NCBI GenBank assembly: GCA_018266835.1
Contig: JAFDZP010000001.1
Coordinates: 1-64,000, forward strand
From: Bacteroidota bacterium
GTDB taxonomy: Bacteria; Bacteroidota; Ignavibacteria; Tepidaquicellales; Tepidaquicellaceae
DNA: 64,000 bases
Direction of reading: 5' to 3'
A program made the translations under genes and the position numbers. The first letter of the stretch is position 1; every line of letters starts with the position of its first letter. This document shows, piece after piece, positions 54,739-63,961 of this stretch. Under the pieces are notes generated by a model. The model was not told the DNA's origin and made no database searches. It worked only from the letters and a program-made list of their open reading frames with translations.

Positions 54739-57069
54739 TTAAAAATTAAAAGGAGCGCTTAGCTTCAGGTTAAAACTTCTTCCCGGATTCATTGCATATG
54801 TTTTGTACCTGCTGAGATGGTCAACATATTTTGTATCTGCAAGATTATCTATTGAAAAATCCATTGAAGCTATTGACTTGGATAAAACAAAATCAAATCC
54901 TATTCCCGTCTTTAATAAAACATATCCGTCAGTAGAAGTCTCAAGCGGATTAACCTGGTTTTGTGCTGAAACAATTTTTGTTGAAAAACTGAAGTATGGA
55001 TTATAAATAGAATTCCCAAACTGTCTCTCCTGAAATTTTACTTCAATAATATTTTTTGCCGGAGGAATAAGAGGCAGATAATTTCCGGTTGCATCATTCT
55101 TTGCTGTTACATAATCACCGGTTAAGGAAAGCAGAATAAAATTTACAGGTTGAATTTGCAGGGAATATTCAAACCCCCAAAAGACCCCTTTTGCCTGCCT
55201 TAAATTATAAACAGGAAGCATTGCAGTCGAATCGAAAATCCCGGTTGGAGCAGGATAGATGAAATCATTAATGATATTATTGAAAAATGACAAAGATGCA
55301 TTTATTTTTTTAAAATTTGCTCTTAACCCCAGGTCAATATTCCATGAAGATTCAGGATTAGGATTTGAAGTTGAATCTAATGTAATCAACCCTTTTTCGT
55401 TTCTTCCTGTCCCTTCATGTTCTCCGTCTACAAAAAGTTCAAACTCCGATGGCGCTCTCCATCCTCTTCCCAGATTTGCAAATAAATCAATATTACTTAC
55501 CGGGTGAGTTACAATTCCTAAAGAACCTGTAAAAGCATTAAACTTAAGATTCCTATCCGAAACTGATTTTAATGTATTGCCGAGGGAATCTGTTTCAAAT
55601 ACCGTATTTTCTACATTAAGATTTTTTGTATCAAATCTTCCGCCAATAGAAACTGAGAAATATTTCTTCTGCATTTTTTCAGAAACATAGAAACCAATAG
55701 CTGATGAATTGTAATTGGGAATAAGTTTTTCTATTCCCAAAGTTTCATTTATTGTTGATGTCAAAGAAGCTCCTATTGTTCCAGAAATATCTTTGGTAAG
55801 TATATGCTGCAATCTTAAATCACTCTGAAAATTTTTCATTTCAAGATTTAACGAAGCATTATCTTCATCTTTATCTGTATTAGTTTCAAATTCTTTGCGC
55901 GACTGAATCTGATAAGAAATAACAGGCTCAAGAATTAATTTTTTATTAAGACTGAATTCGCCGCTAAGCTCAAATTGTTTTGTTCTTATTTTTTGATTTG
56001 CTGTGGAGAGCGGATCAATATCATGCATTTGAATATCACGGTTGAACAGTTCAAAGCCTGCTACAATCTGTCCGTACTTTCCTATTGTGCCAAACGAAAC
56101 TCCTCCTTCAAGTTCCTTTGCACCGCTATTGCTAAGTAAACCGCCTGTAATTGTATCTTTTATATCGGGATTAATACTGTTTGTAATTAAGACTCCATCG
56201 GGAGTTTTAGTGTCGTTGTTGCTTCTATAACCGAGATGTCCCTTTACTCCCCAGTTACTTAATCCATATCCCAGAGTTAAGTTTCCGGTTTTTTGTTCAT
56301 TCACTGAGTAACCTGCAGCATCAAATCCTCCGTAAAGAATACTCTTTTTCCCTGAAGAGAATTGCAGCGGTTTAGAAATTATATTTATAACTCCTCCGAT
56401 TGCATCTGAACCGTAAACAAGGCTGGCAGGTCCGCGGAGAATTTCAATCCTATCAAGATCGTATAACGAAACTTCGGGAGCGTGTTCATCTCCCCATTGC
56501 TGAGATTCATGTTTTACTCCGTCGTGAACAATTATCACTCCCAGTGAAGTTAGTCCTCTGATGACCGGCTTTCCAAGTGATATGCCGGTGGAAATATTAT
56601 TTATACCGGGAATATTTTCTATTGTAGATGCTAAAATTTCTCCGCGATGCTTTGTAAGTTCACGCAGACTGATTGTAGATAAAGAAAAAGTACTGTTTTT
56701 TATTTCGGTTGGAGTGAAAGAACTTGTAACATCTATTGTGGGAGTTTCGATTAGCGTCTTTTCCAGTTTGAACTCAAGATTGGTTGTGTTCGCATTAATG
56801 TAAATTAAAAAAGTATTAGATTTATAACCCGTCAAAGAAACTATAAAGTGATAGTTTCCCGGAGGAATTGTATTAAATTCAAACTCTCCTTTTGTATTTG
56901 AAGTTGTGGATATTGAAAGCTCTTCCATTCTGACTTCGGCTAAATGAAGAGAAGTGTTTGTCTCGGAATCGATAATATTTCCTGAAACCGAATAATATTC
57001 TTCAGCAAAAATATTCTGAAAGCAGATAAAAATAAATAGTATGGCTGAAAGGACTTTTAAACTTTTCAT
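54739..57069 (-). CDS. TonB-dependent outer-membrane receptor with carboxypeptidase-regulatory-like N-domain
   Basis: The 776 residues contain a signal peptide (IFAEE), a CarboxypepD_reg-like beta-sandwich (about 25-105, YSVSGNIIDSETNTSL...), a plug (about 125-230 with EILRGPASLVYGSDAIGGVI) and a 22-strand barrel ending in Phe (APFNF). The plug has HESQQWGDEHAPE, a His/Glu-rich stretch seen in some metal-type receptors. Substrate is unknown. A small Cys/His secreted protein lies upstream on the same strand (90 bases), an arrangement common in Bacteroidetes copper/zinc receptor loci; metal uptake is inference. Confidence 0.9.
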   Translation of the reverse strand: MKSLKVLSAILFIFICFQNIFAEEYYSVSGNIIDSETNTSLHLAEVRMEELSISTTSNTKGEFEFNTIPPGNYHFIVSLTGYKSNTFLIYINANTTNLEFKLEKTLIETPTIDVTSSFTPTEIKNSTFSLSTISLRELTKHRGEILASTIENIPGINNISTGISLGKPVIRGLTSLGVIIVHDGVKHESQQWGDEHAPEVSLYDLDRIEILRGPASLVYGSDAIGGVINIISKPLQFSSGKKSILYGGFDAAGYSVNEQKTGNLTLGYGLSNWGVKGHLGYRSNNDTKTPDGVLITNSINPDIKDTITGGLLSNSGAKELEGGVSFGTIGKYGQIVAGFELFNRDIQMHDIDPLSTANQKIRTKQFELSGEFSLNKKLILEPVISYQIQSRKEFETNTDKDEDNASLNLEMKNFQSDLRLQHILTKDISGTIGASLTSTINETLGIEKLIPNYNSSAIGFYVSEKMQKKYFSVSIGGRFDTKNLNVENTVFETDSLGNTLKSVSDRNLKFNAFTGSLGIVTHPVSNIDLFANLGRGWRAPSEFELFVDGEHEGTGRNEKGLITLDSTSNPNPESSWNIDLGLRANFKKINASLSFFNNIINDFIYPAPTGIFDSTAMLPVYNLRQAKGVFWGFEYSLQIQPVNFILLSLTGDYVTAKNDATGNYLPLIPPAKNIIEVKFQERQFGNSIYNPYFSFSTKIVSAQNQVNPLETSTDGYVLLKTGIGFDFVLSKSIASMDFSIDNLADTKYVDHLSRYKTYAMNPGRSFNLKLSAPFNF

Positions 57070-57159
57070 AAAATTATAAAGCGTTATAATTAATAGATGT
57101 GTAACTCAGTTAACAAAACTGAATTAATTTATTGTAAGAGAATGATATGATATGAAAAG

Positions 57160-57501
57160 TTAAATCTTGGGCGGAGGAAAAGGGGAATCTGCTATTTCCT
57201 GAGGTGACGAACTGATAAAAGAAATAGCTAAAGTATGTTTCGGAATTTGAGGAGCAAAGATGAAATAAGTATATGTATGTGATGAAAAATTATCTAAACT
57301 GATTTTAATTGATTTCGTATCACTGCTCTTATCTGATTTTTCGGCATCAATAATAATAGTACAGGAACCGTCGCAATCTTTATCGTTGTGCTGTTCATTG
57401 CTTATTTTATGGAATAAGTTGTGACTTGAGTAAACAAAGCCGAGTTTCGTAATCCCGAAAACATAAAAACACAGAAGCAGTATTGAAAGCAATTTTTTCA
57501 C
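57160..57501 (-). CDS. Small exported Cys/His protein next to the TonB receptor
   Basis: A 113-residue protein starting at GTG, with an N-terminal hydrophobic signal/anchor, then SHNLFHK (His27, His31), QHNDKDCDGSC (His38, Cys43, Cys47) and a proline-rich C-terminus (SPFPPPKI). I do not recognise it firmly; short proteins with clustered Cys/His and a proline-rich end often precede TonB receptors in Bacteroidetes (HYC_CC_PP type), but the canonical CC pair is not seen. It might help metal handling. Direct repeats in front of it are a candidate operator. Confidence 0.65.
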   Translation of the reverse strand: MKKLLSILLLCFYVFGITKLGFVYSSHNLFHKISNEQHNDKDCDGSCTIIIDAEKSDKSSDTKSIKISLDNFSSHTYTYFIFAPQIPKHTLAISFISSSPQEIADSPFPPPKI

Positions 57502-57509
57502 ACTTAAAG

Positions 57510-57537
57510 TTATTGCAAACGAATTGCAAATGCAATG
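57510..57537 (-). promoter_or_regulatory. TTTGCAAT direct repeats upstream of the Cys/His-protein and TonB-receptor genes
   Basis: On the minus strand, TTTGCAAT occurs twice with 11-base spacing (about one helical turn), preceded by ATTGCATTTGCAAT, a dyad around TT. The cluster stands about 12-35 bases from the GTG start. It could be a regulator-binding site, but the family is unknown. Confidence 0.4.
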
Positions 57538-57567
57538 CAGAGAAAATTATATAAATTTACCTCATTA

Positions 57568-57580
57568 CCACTAATAGGGA
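57568..57580 (-). promoter_or_regulatory. Conserved box B, copy 3 (CCCTATTAGTGG)
   Basis: Inverted copy of the box at 23836-23847 with one change. It lies about 70 bases upstream of the Cys/His gene. Confidence 0.4.
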
Positions 57581-57725
57581 AGAGTTCATTTGAATGAAAA
57601 ATTAAATATTGTATTTTTGAATTTGTATTAATTAGAAATAAGAGCACTTATTCTGTAGTGAATCTTAAGTTTAAAACTGAGCAAAAATTCGTCAAATTTA
57701 CAAAAAAATAGTGGTAAAATAAAAA

Positions 57726-57895
57726 CCCGACTAAAATCCGACTTTTTTTAAATACTGAAACAGCTAAACAAAAATGTTACAATAATGTTACTTTCATTTT
57801 AAAACCGGAGCGATGGAACGAAGGGATGTATAATATATGATAATTTTGGAAGTCGTAACTTTTGTTTGAGTAAATAATCCGACTATTTCCCGACT
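57726..57895. repeat. Repeated CCGACT pairs
   Basis: CCCGACT and TCCGACT occur at 57726-57732 and 57737-57743, and again as TCCGACT at 57878-57884 and CCCGACT at 57889-57895, each pair followed by ATTTTAAATA or TTTTTAAATA. The same short unit in a two-pair layout suggests a repeat or regulatory module rather than chance. Confidence 0.4.
57773..57788 (-). promoter_or_regulatory. Conserved box A, copy 3 (inverted)
   Basis: On the minus strand this reads ACATTATTGTAACATT, followed by TTTGT. It matches the boxes at 23268 and 23745, with the variable base as A. It lies between the CCGACT pairs. Confidence 0.45.
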
Positions 57896-57902
57896 ATTTT
57901 AA

Positions 57903-57938
57903 ATAAAAAGACCTGACGGATTTTAATCCTGTCAGGTC
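57903..57938 (-). terminator. Terminator after the DUF885 peptidase gene
   Basis: GACCTGAC at 57910-57917 pairs with GTCAGGTC at 57931-57938, with GGATT/AATCC inside. On the minus strand the stem is followed by TTTTTATTT. Confidence 0.85.
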
Positions 57939-57953
57939 AAATAAATAAAGTTA

Positions 57954-57965
57954 CCTATTAGTAGG
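57954..57965 (+). promoter_or_regulatory. Conserved box B, copy 2 (CCTATTAGTAGG)
   Basis: Identical to the 12-base sequence at 23836-23847. Here it lies just downstream of the peptidase stop codon (six bases), an unexpected place for a promoter element, which favours a dispersed-repeat explanation. Confidence 0.45.
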
Positions 57966-57970
57966 AAAGA

Positions 57971-59581
57971 TTATGCCAGTATATATTTTTCTGCCATTCT
58001 GTAAGTCGGGCAGCCCATAGAGACGATTCGTTTATGGAATTCTTTAAGCTCTTTATCTTTGTGTTTGTCAAAGAACATCTGCTTAAGCTTTTTGAGGTAT
58101 ATTTTACCCAGTGTATAACTCAGATATCCCGGATCAAATGCTCCACGTTCGGCTTCCTGTCTAGCAGTTGTTTCAGGCATGAATGCGTTCTTCATAAAGA
58201 ACTGAACTGCCTCCTCTATGGTCATCTTTTCGGTGTGCAGCCCGACTGCGACTAAGTAACGGCAGCAGCGGATAAGCGCTTCAATCAATTGAGCAAGTTT
58301 CATTTTGGGATCAAATGAATCGTAACCCATATCTGACATCATTTCTTCCGTATAATGAGCCCATCCTTCAACATAAGTGTAGCTCATGGAAATTTTAGCG
58401 AACCTGTTTGCATATTTATTTGAGTAAAGAAAATGTGTATAGTGTCCCGGGAAAGCTTCATGGATAGAGATCATTTTTAAAGTAGGGAAGTTGAAAAGAG
58501 TCATCCATTCCTCTGTCTTTTTTTCATCCCATTCTTTCTCAGGAAGGTTCACATAGTAGTAAGATTCATCCGATTTCTCAAAAGGTCCTGCTGTATCCAT
58601 AGCAGCAAAACCGAAACCCATGTACTTTGGCATTTCAGTTACAATACAATTCATTTTTTCAGGGAACTCGATGATATCTCTTTCTTTTATGAATTCAATC
58701 AGGTCATTCAATGTTCCTGTTGTTTCTTCTACAAGTGTAGCAGCAGAAGGATGGTCTTCTTCAAGAACATATGGGTCCAGTCCAGGATGTTTTACATTAA
58801 CAAGCTCGTTGTATTCATTAAGCAGACGGTGCAATTCCATTTCGCCCAGCTTCTTGATTTTATCAATAGGAAGGTCAATGTGTTCTTTAATGCTTAGCAT
58901 CTTTTGAAATTTATCCTCTCCTAATCTGAAGTTATCATCTGCATTAGGAACCAATGTTTCTTCTATAAACCTAAGGTACTTTTCAATTGATTCAATAGCT
59001 GTTTTAGAAGCAGTATTGTATTTATCAATTAACTCTTCCGATACTTCACGTTTATTAATTTCAGCAGATAAATCATCCCTGAAAAACTGAACATACCCTT
59101 CAGTGAAAAGCTTGGCATATTTGCAATGAAGAGCTGCGCATTTGTGTTCAAGATTTTTCTGAGCGTTTTCAAACACCGTAGGAACTCCCCCAAGTAAATT
59201 GATTACTGATTGTAAACGTTCTTCAAAGGGTGCATAATCCCGGCTGATGTATTGTCCGATATTTCCTAAAGCGCCTGCATAAAACATTGGATTTTTTTTG
59301 TAACTCTGAAGTTCATCGTGCTCAAAAAAATATGATTCAAGTATCCATTTTATAAAATCAAATTCAAGAGGCTGGTCGCCTGATAATTCTTCCTTTTTAA
59401 AAGTAAGTAATTCATTGTATAGTTCACCGAATTCTTTCCTTACTGATTCGAGTTCTTCAATTGACAATGTTGATAGTTTGCCGTCATGCTCGTGAAGTCC
59501 TAATGAAGAAGCGTGAACGGGATCTTTCTCTAAGAAGGTATTAAATGCTTTATCTGAGAATTCCTGGAAATTGTTTGCCAT
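57971..59581 (-). CDS. DUF885-family metallopeptidase-like protein
   Basis: The 536-residue protein has the HEAFPGH motif near residues 370-376, the zinc-site pattern (H-E-x-x-x-G-H variant) shared by DUF885 proteins, and helical segments on both sides. Further conserved pieces, such as MSYTYVEGWAHYTEEM and GAFDPGYLSYTLGK, are typical. It is cytoplasmic by sequence, without a signal peptide. Likely a peptidase of unknown substrate. It is followed by a terminator and starts 11 bases after the nucleotidyltransferase stop on the same strand. Confidence 0.88.
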   Translation of the reverse strand: MANNFQEFSDKAFNTFLEKDPVHASSLGLHEHDGKLSTLSIEELESVRKEFGELYNELLTFKKEELSGDQPLEFDFIKWILESYFFEHDELQSYKKNPMFYAGALGNIGQYISRDYAPFEERLQSVINLLGGVPTVFENAQKNLEHKCAALHCKYAKLFTEGYVQFFRDDLSAEINKREVSEELIDKYNTASKTAIESIEKYLRFIEETLVPNADDNFRLGEDKFQKMLSIKEHIDLPIDKIKKLGEMELHRLLNEYNELVNVKHPGLDPYVLEEDHPSAATLVEETTGTLNDLIEFIKERDIIEFPEKMNCIVTEMPKYMGFGFAAMDTAGPFEKSDESYYYVNLPEKEWDEKKTEEWMTLFNFPTLKMISIHEAFPGHYTHFLYSNKYANRFAKISMSYTYVEGWAHYTEEMMSDMGYDSFDPKMKLAQLIEALIRCCRYLVAVGLHTEKMTIEEAVQFFMKNAFMPETTARQEAERGAFDPGYLSYTLGKIYLKKLKQMFFDKHKDKELKEFHKRIVSMGCPTYRMAEKYILA

Positions 59582-59592
59582 TATATAGTAGT

Positions 59593-60582
59593 TTAAATCT
59601 CGGAGTATTCGCCGAGGTATAGTTTTTTGCTTTGGTTATGAATTTTACAATGTTCACCGACTAACGATTCGTGCAATATTGAATCAGTAATTGTAGTATG
59701 TGAATTAATTATGCTGTCTTTTATTTTACTGTCTTTGATGTGACAGTTATCGTTTATAGTTGCATAAGGACCTATGATGCTGTTTTCAATTTTAACATTT
59801 TCTCCTATGTAAACAGGTTCTATAATTTTTACGTCGCCGTCAAAGTTATATTTCTTACTCATCTTTGTAAGTAAGTAACGGTTGGTTTCCAGCATTGTTT
59901 CAGGTTTGCCGCAGTCAAGCCATCCTTCAATAGGATAAGTTATCATTTGTTCTTTCTGTGTTGATAGCATATATTCAAGCGCATCTGTTAGCTGATATTC
60001 ACCTTTAACAGTGATTTCATTGTTGATAACATGTTCAAGCGCCTCGAACAGTTTATCAGAATTCTTTAAATAATAAATACCGGTAATAGCTTCATTGGAA
60101 GGGGATACTTCTTTTGATGCAGGTTTCTCTATGAAGCGTGTAATTAATCCTTCCTGATTCGTTTCTACAACTCCGAATCTTCGTGGGTCTTCTACTTTCT
60201 TAACAGCAATAACTGATTTATCAGTTGAAGTAAGTTCTTTTAAATTAACATCAAACAGAGTATCACCCAGGATTATAAGTGCGTCTTCATTTTTATCGAA
60301 GCCCGGTTTTGCTGAGTGAATTGCATGCCCCAGGCCTTTTGGTTCTTCCTGAATTAAAAATTTATAATTATAATCGAATGTCTTTTTTATATAGTGTTCA
60401 AATTTATCACCTAAGTATCCTGTTACAAATATTATTTCATCGACTAACTTTTCTTTTATGAGCTGGTCAACAACGAAATAAATCATCGGCTTGCCGGCAA
60501 CATTTAATAAAACTTTTGGATTTGTAAGAGTAAACGGTTTAAGTCTTGTGCCAAAGCCTGCAACAGGTATTATTGCTTTCAT
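59593..60582 (-). CDS. Sugar-1-phosphate nucleotidyltransferase with beta-helix C-terminus
   Basis: The 329 residues start with MKAIIPVAGFGTRLKPFTL, the signature of nucleotide-sugar pyrophosphorylases, followed by TNPKVLLNVAGKPM and EEPKGLGHAI. The C-terminal 80 residues (VYIGENVKIENSIIGPYATI) have hexapeptide repeats of a left-handed beta-helix. It makes an NDP-sugar such as dTDP- or UDP-glucose/GlcNAc; which one is not fixed. It lies 11 bases downstream of alaS on the same strand. Confidence 0.9.
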   Translation of the reverse strand: MKAIIPVAGFGTRLKPFTLTNPKVLLNVAGKPMIYFVVDQLIKEKLVDEIIFVTGYLGDKFEHYIKKTFDYNYKFLIQEEPKGLGHAIHSAKPGFDKNEDALIILGDTLFDVNLKELTSTDKSVIAVKKVEDPRRFGVVETNQEGLITRFIEKPASKEVSPSNEAITGIYYLKNSDKLFEALEHVINNEITVKGEYQLTDALEYMLSTQKEQMITYPIEGWLDCGKPETMLETNRYLLTKMSKKYNFDGDVKIIEPVYIGENVKIENSIIGPYATINDNCHIKDSKIKDSIINSHTTITDSILHESLVGEHCKIHNQSKKLYLGEYSEI

Positions 60583-60593
60583 ATTTTATATGA

Positions 60594-63344
60594 TTAAGAT
60601 AGTAGTTTTTTAATTTCTTCAGAGGTAGAACTTAAAACTTCATCCAATCTTTTAATATCTTTTCCGCCGGCAGTTGCAAGCTGAGGTCTTCCGCCACCGC
60701 CACCGCCAAGCTGTTTTGCAGCATCACGGATAATGTTTCCGGCACTGAGTTTTTTATCACTTATTAAATTATCACTGACTGTACATACTAAATTTATTTT
60801 ATCATCTAATATTGAAGCAAGCAGAGCAATTCCGTTCCTTAATTTTTTTCTGACTTCTTCACCAATGAGTTTAAATTCTTCACTGCTGTGTACGATTATT
60901 TTTGATACTAAAACTTTGCTTCCGTTTAATTCAGGAGCTTTATTAATTAATTCATCCAGTAACACAAATGCTTTTTCAAGATTTTGCTTCAACATCTGCT
61001 TATCAAGCTCTTTTTTCTCTTCGAGATATTTTTCTTTTAATTCATTTAATTTTAGTAAAATTGAACTATGCTCTTCAACGAGCTTTTTCATTAAATTTAT
61101 ATCTTTGAAATCAGAATCAATAATTTGTATCTGTAAGTTACCAACAATTGCATAATAAATTTGTGAGTAATTTTCAGGTAAAAAATCTAAAATGGAATAA
61201 AGTTCTTTATTCTTTTCATTCAGATAATCAATTATACTTTTTCCTGTTATTGCAAAAATTCTTCTGACCCCCGATGAAATACTTTCTTCTTTTATAATTT
61301 TGAAAAGGCCTATTTCACCTGTAGACTTTACGTGTGTACCACCGCAGAACTCAACACTGAAATCGGGATCAATTGTAACTACTCTTACTTCATCCCCATA
61401 TTTTTCAGTAAATAATTTTTTTACATTTGGTATTTTATTGGCTTCTTCAATGGTCTTTATTTCCGTTTTGACAATAATATTTTGGGCGATTTTTTCATTA
61501 ACCATATCCTCTATTTTCTTTATCTCCTCGGCTTCGACTTTCTTAAAATGGGGGAAATCGAATCTTAAATATTCATCACTAACTAGTGATCCCATTTGTT
61601 TAACTGTATCTCCTAAAGTTCTTTTTAATGCTTCATGCATTAAGTGAGTTGCAGAGTGATTACGTTCTATTGATTGTCGTCTATCATAATCTACTTTTAC
61701 TTTCACATCAAACCCTTTTTTAAATTCATAAGGTCTATCAATTATCACACTATTTTGTAATGACTGTATTACGTTAAGAGTATCTTTATCTTCAGTAATA
61801 AGTTTTCCTGTATCCGAAATTTGGCCACCGGACTCCGCAAAAAATGGATTTTTCCATAAATATATTCTCATCTTTTGAGCTTCTTCCACGAGTACAGTTC
61901 CAAGTACATTTGTTGCAACTTCACTACCGTCATATTCCCATGGAACATATTTATAATCTATATTAATTTTATGTTCGTCTCCATCTGAAAATTGAAATTG
62001 CATAGTTAAGTCTTTCTGTGCTTTCCTTGACATATCTTTTTGCCTTTTCATAGCAAGGTTGAAGGCATCCATGTCAACTTCATAACCATTTTCTTTAGCC
62101 ATGACTTGAGTTAAATCAACTGGAAAACCATAAGTATCATAAAGTTTAAATGCATCTTCTCCTGAAAATATTTTGTATCCTCCTAATTCTCTATTCACAA
62201 CATCTTCAACTTGTTTGTGAATATTTCCCCTTAATATATTGTTGAATAACTCAATACCTCTATCAAGAGTAATATTAAAGCTATCTTCTTCTGCTTTTAT
62301 TATTTTTTTTGAGTCCTCTTTCTTTTGTGCAACTTCTGGAAATATATATCCGAAGTTTTCTGCAACAGTATCAACAAGCTGCCATAAAATTGGTCTGTGA
62401 AAATCAAGCTTTCGGGCAAAGCGTGATGCTCTGCGTAAAATTCTTCTTAGTACATATCCTCTACCTTCATTTGAAGGAATTGCTCCGTCGCTTATTGCAA
62501 ATACAAGTGTGCGTATATGGTCAGCTAAAATATTCATAGGAGAAATATTATCTCCCTCGTATTTTTTTCCTGTAAGTTCAGATATTTTATTTAATATTGG
62601 AGTGAAAACATCAGTCTCGTAATTTGATTTTTTCTTTTGCAGAGCGCGGCATACACGTTCAAATCCCATACCTGTATCAACATGTTTATTCGGAAGGGGA
62701 GTGAGAACACCGTTTTCATCTCTGTTATATTGGATGAATACATTGTTCCAGATTTCTATTACGTTTTCATTATCCGAATTTACATCGTTGGCAGTGCAGC
62801 CGTCTTCAGTCAGGTCAATGTGGATTTCAGAGCACGGACCGCATGGACCCGTGTCGCCCATTTCCCAGAAATTATCTTTTTCATCGAAGCGTAATATATG
62901 CGAAGGGTCTATGTCAGTTTCATTTTTCCAGATTTCATATGATTCGTCATCGTCTCTATAAACAGTTGCCCAGAGCCTGTCTTTCGGAATTCCCCATGTT
63001 TTTGTGAGAAGCTCCCATGACCATGTTAAAGCTTCTTTTTTATAATAGTCGCCGAACGACCAGTTGCCGAGCATTTCAAAAAATGTATGATGATAACCGT
63101 CAAATCCGACTTCTTCCAGGTCATTATGCTTACCGCCTGCACGGATACATTTTTGTGTATCGGCAGCGCGCTTATAGTCGCGGGTTCCTACTCCAAGGAA
63201 AACATCCTTGAACTGGTTCATACCTGCATTTGTGAACAGCAATGTAGGGTCGTCATAAGGCACGACAGAAGAAGATGGGACAATTTTATGGCCTCTATCT
63301 TCAAAAAACTTTAAAAACGAATCTCTGATTTCTTTAGATTTCAA
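60594..63344 (-). CDS. alaS: Alanyl-tRNA synthetase
   Basis: The 916-residue enzyme carries the class II core (LLFTNAGMNQFKDVF, GKHNDLEEVG), the tRNA-recognition domain and the editing domain with the zinc-binding HxxxH (HSATH near 560) and CxxxH (CGGTH near 665) sets. The C-terminal C-Ala domain ends with GGGGGGRPQLATAGG. The length is about 40 residues above the E. coli enzyme, mostly in variable insertions. Start MKSKEIRDSFLKFF is canonical. The nucleotidyltransferase gene follows, so alaS may drive its transcription. Confidence 0.96.
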   Translation of the reverse strand: MKSKEIRDSFLKFFEDRGHKIVPSSSVVPYDDPTLLFTNAGMNQFKDVFLGVGTRDYKRAADTQKCIRAGGKHNDLEEVGFDGYHHTFFEMLGNWSFGDYYKKEALTWSWELLTKTWGIPKDRLWATVYRDDDESYEIWKNETDIDPSHILRFDEKDNFWEMGDTGPCGPCSEIHIDLTEDGCTANDVNSDNENVIEIWNNVFIQYNRDENGVLTPLPNKHVDTGMGFERVCRALQKKKSNYETDVFTPILNKISELTGKKYEGDNISPMNILADHIRTLVFAISDGAIPSNEGRGYVLRRILRRASRFARKLDFHRPILWQLVDTVAENFGYIFPEVAQKKEDSKKIIKAEEDSFNITLDRGIELFNNILRGNIHKQVEDVVNRELGGYKIFSGEDAFKLYDTYGFPVDLTQVMAKENGYEVDMDAFNLAMKRQKDMSRKAQKDLTMQFQFSDGDEHKINIDYKYVPWEYDGSEVATNVLGTVLVEEAQKMRIYLWKNPFFAESGGQISDTGKLITEDKDTLNVIQSLQNSVIIDRPYEFKKGFDVKVKVDYDRRQSIERNHSATHLMHEALKRTLGDTVKQMGSLVSDEYLRFDFPHFKKVEAEEIKKIEDMVNEKIAQNIIVKTEIKTIEEANKIPNVKKLFTEKYGDEVRVVTIDPDFSVEFCGGTHVKSTGEIGLFKIIKEESISSGVRRIFAITGKSIIDYLNEKNKELYSILDFLPENYSQIYYAIVGNLQIQIIDSDFKDINLMKKLVEEHSSILLKLNELKEKYLEEKKELDKQMLKQNLEKAFVLLDELINKAPELNGSKVLVSKIIVHSSEEFKLIGEEVRKKLRNGIALLASILDDKINLVCTVSDNLISDKKLSAGNIIRDAAKQLGGGGGGRPQLATAGGKDIKRLDEVLSSTSEEIKKLLS

Positions 63345-63511
63345 GTGCTAAAATATTTAATATTTATCAAATTTACGTTTATTTCATTAAAGATTAAATG
63401 TAAAGAAAGGGGGATTTAATCAAAAATCAATAAAATAACGGGCTATAGCTGTTTTCCGGAATATTTACACTTCTTCTGCAAAATAAATCTTCCAAACGCA
63501 CTTCTAAATAG

Positions 63512-63543
63512 ATTGAATAAAACCTATATTTTTAATATATTTG
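63512..63543 (+). promoter_or_regulatory. Candidate Bacteroidetes-type promoter of gcvH
   Basis: TATATTTG at 63536-63543 fits TAnnTTTG, and ATTG at 63512-63515 stands 20 bases upstream, close to the -33 TTTG. The start codon is 35 bases downstream. Confidence 0.4.
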
Positions 63544-63577
63544 TTACTTACTCAAATCTTATTCAAATTTAACGATT

Positions 63578-63961
63578 ATGAATATCCCCAAAAATTTAAA
63601 ATATACAAGCGATCACGAATGGGTTAACGTTGATGGCGCAGTTGCAACAATGGGTATCACAGATTTTGCTCAGGGCGAGCTTGGTGATATAATTTATCTT
63701 GATGTTACAGCAGCAGTCGGCGATGTGGTTAACGCCGGGGATGTATTGGGTACTATAGAAGCTGTGAAAACAGTTTCAGAAATTTTCAGCCCGATATCAG
63801 GTACAATTACGGATATAAACACAGGCATTAATGATGTCCCTTCAATAATTAATCAGGACCCTTATGAAAGAGGCTGGATGATTAAAATTGAACCATCAAA
63901 TGCAGACGAGCTTGCCAACTTAATGGACAGCACATCTTATTCAGAAACAATCGGACAATAA
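63578..63961 (+). CDS. gcvH: Glycine cleavage system H protein
   Basis: The 127-residue lipoyl carrier shuttles the aminomethyl group between the P and T proteins. It has the lipoylation site Lys64 in IEAVKTVSEI, and all typical elements (YTSDHEWV, GITDFAQGELGDIIYLD, NDVPSIINQDPYERGWMIKI). The length and start are normal. The stop lies 39 bases from the window edge; no glycine cleavage partner gene is visible in the window. Confidence 0.97.
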   Translation: MNIPKNLKYTSDHEWVNVDGAVATMGITDFAQGELGDIIYLDVTAAVGDVVNAGDVLGTIEAVKTVSEIFSPISGTITDINTGINDVPSIINQDPYERGWMIKIEPSNADELANLMDSTSYSETIGQ

